A stretch of DNA of 64,000 nucleotides from contig JBAIAA010000525.1 in assembly GCA_037893245.1 (NCBI GenBank), positions 124,001 to 188,000 of the forward strand, written 5' to 3'. Made by a program: the position numbers and the translations under genes. Shown piece by piece: positions 63,601 to 64,000 of the stretch. Position 1 is the stretch's first letter. Each line of letters starts with the position of its first letter. The stretch is from Crossaster papposus. Lineage: Eukaryota; Echinodermata; Asteroidea; Velatida; Solasteridae. The notes beneath the pieces are model-generated. The model did not search any database, had not been told where the DNA came from, and was given only the letters and a program-made list of their open reading frames with translations.

Positions 63601-64000
63601 CAAACACTTTTTTGCACTAATAACCGTCAGATCACGAAATGGACTTACAAACACTCCCAAATGTGCTATAGCGCCCATTGAGCGTAACAAACACTTTTCG
63701 GCACTTTTCACTGTCAGGTCACGAAATTGACTTACAAACACTCCCAAATGTGCTGTAGCGCCCAATAAGCCTAACAAACACTTTTTGGCACTAATAACCG
63801 TCAGATCACGAAATGGACTTACAAACACTCCCAAATGTGCTATAGCGCCCATTAAGCCTAACAAACACTTTTCGGCACTAATAACCGTCAGATCACGAAA
63901 TGAACTTCCAACACTCCCAATTGTGCATTAGCGCCCATTGAGCGTAACAAACACTTTTCGGCACTATTCACTGTCAGATCACAAAATTGACTTACAAACA
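39677..64000. repeat. Long-range satellite super-repeat, four copies spaced 5.94, 6.30 and 7.25 kb
   Basis: A block beginning at about 39677 recurs at 45613 (+5936), 51917 (+6304) and 59169 (+7252). Later landmarks keep the same offsets (41225, 47161, 53465, 60718; 41658, 47594, 53898, 61151). The length differences reflect different numbers of inner repeats; the last copy includes extra ~1.32- and ~1.49-kb blocks between 55.7 and 58.8 kb. Confidence 0.85.
40735..44785. repeat. Higher-order duplication in the satellite, period 1907 bp
   Basis: Landmarks at 40735, 41225, 41658, 41948 and 42382 recur at 42642, 43132, 43565, 43855 and 44289; the 40735 landmark appears a third time at 44549. 1907 bp is 22 monomers. 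Copies are nearly identical, differing for example at AACAAACAC versus AACAATCAC near 43830, so the duplication is recent. Confidence 0.88.

Larger units (their letters stand above)
25961..64000. repeat. 86/87-bp satellite DNA array, about 440 units, running off the right edge
   Basis: Head-to-tail units of the form CGAAATGGACTTACAAACAC / TCCCAAATGTGCTATAGCGC / CCATTAAGCCTAACAAACAC / TTTTTGGCACTAATAACCGT / CAGATCA (87 bp), or an 86-bp form with GAACTTCCAACACTC, GCATTAGC, TTGAGCGTAAC and CGGCACTATTCACTG. A third opening is TTGACTTACAAAC. These diagnostic blocks combine in mosaic fashion. The common form contains the palindrome GCTATAGC. All units face the same way and nothing interrupts the array. 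A few are shortened (CACAAACACACTAATAACC near 26880, 28520 and 57930) or fused (GCTATAGCACTCCCTAATGTG). Such arrays are typical of heterochromatin, centromeres or subtelomeres; which applies here is unknown. Confidence 0.98.

Noticed and set aside
25961..64000. Many 60-195-codon frames on both strands of the satellite
   Set aside because: They are frame-keeping translations of the 87-bp monomer, begin and end wherever an 86-bp monomer occurs, and show no protein domain.
25961..64000. CENP-B box in the satellite monomer
   Set aside because: TTCGGCACTAATAACCG begins like the box but lacks the required A and CGGG positions.
25961..64000. CRISPR-like direct repeats
   Set aside because: Units are contiguous with no unique spacers, and the sequence is clearly eukaryotic.

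Overview
The window is animal nuclear DNA and looks like a marine invertebrate. The evidence is an intron-split gene with consensus splice sites, a tRNA-derived SINE, decayed LINEs, a metazoan Ty3/Gypsy element, foldback/MITE-type elements and a 38-kb satellite. The SINE tail (GGCGTTAAACCC followed by CACT repeats) reminds me of molluscan SINEs. The frequent TAGGCCTA words also occur in echinoderm, hemichordate and amphioxus DNA, so I do not commit to a phylum. There are no bacterial-style operons, rRNAs or CRISPR arrays.

Layout. (1) 1-13.4 kb, minus strand: an apparently unrecognised C-type lectin gene assembled from four small exons: 13255-13327 (signal peptide), 5459-5633, 4811-4947 and about 2044-2217. 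Splice phases agree at all three junctions, and a TATA box lies upstream. Its introns are packed with mobile DNA: a 313-bp near-palindromic MITE fills most of intron 2, two related ~1.1-kb GGCCCTGTCACA-terminated elements sit in opposite orientation in introns 3 and 1, and intron 1 also holds a decayed LINE, an 11-bp minisatellite and a foldback element built on TTCGTGAA words. A decayed LINE reverse transcriptase lies beyond the last recognised exon. (2) 14.5-22.3 kb, minus strand: a Ty3/Gypsy retrotransposon with gag, protease, reverse transcriptase, RNase H and integrase. A one-base frame change breaks the reverse transcriptase. A candidate LTR and primer-binding site can be seen on one side only. 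(3) 22.5-25.96 kb: a repeat-dense transition zone with a 33-bp tandem repeat, a ~660-bp tandem repeat, a SINE with a perfect 15-bp target-site duplication, a 204-bp foldback, and a 42-bp repeat that turns into its own reverse complement. (4) 25.96-64.0 kb: an uninterrupted satellite of 86/87-bp units (about 440 copies), organised in nested higher-order repeats with periods of about 1.49, 1.64, 1.91, 1.95, 5.94, 6.30 and 7.25 kb. It continues past the right edge.

The only host gene I can support is the lectin. The other reading frames of any size belong to the retrotransposon or are accidental open frames of the satellite, because an 87-bp unit equals 29 codons.
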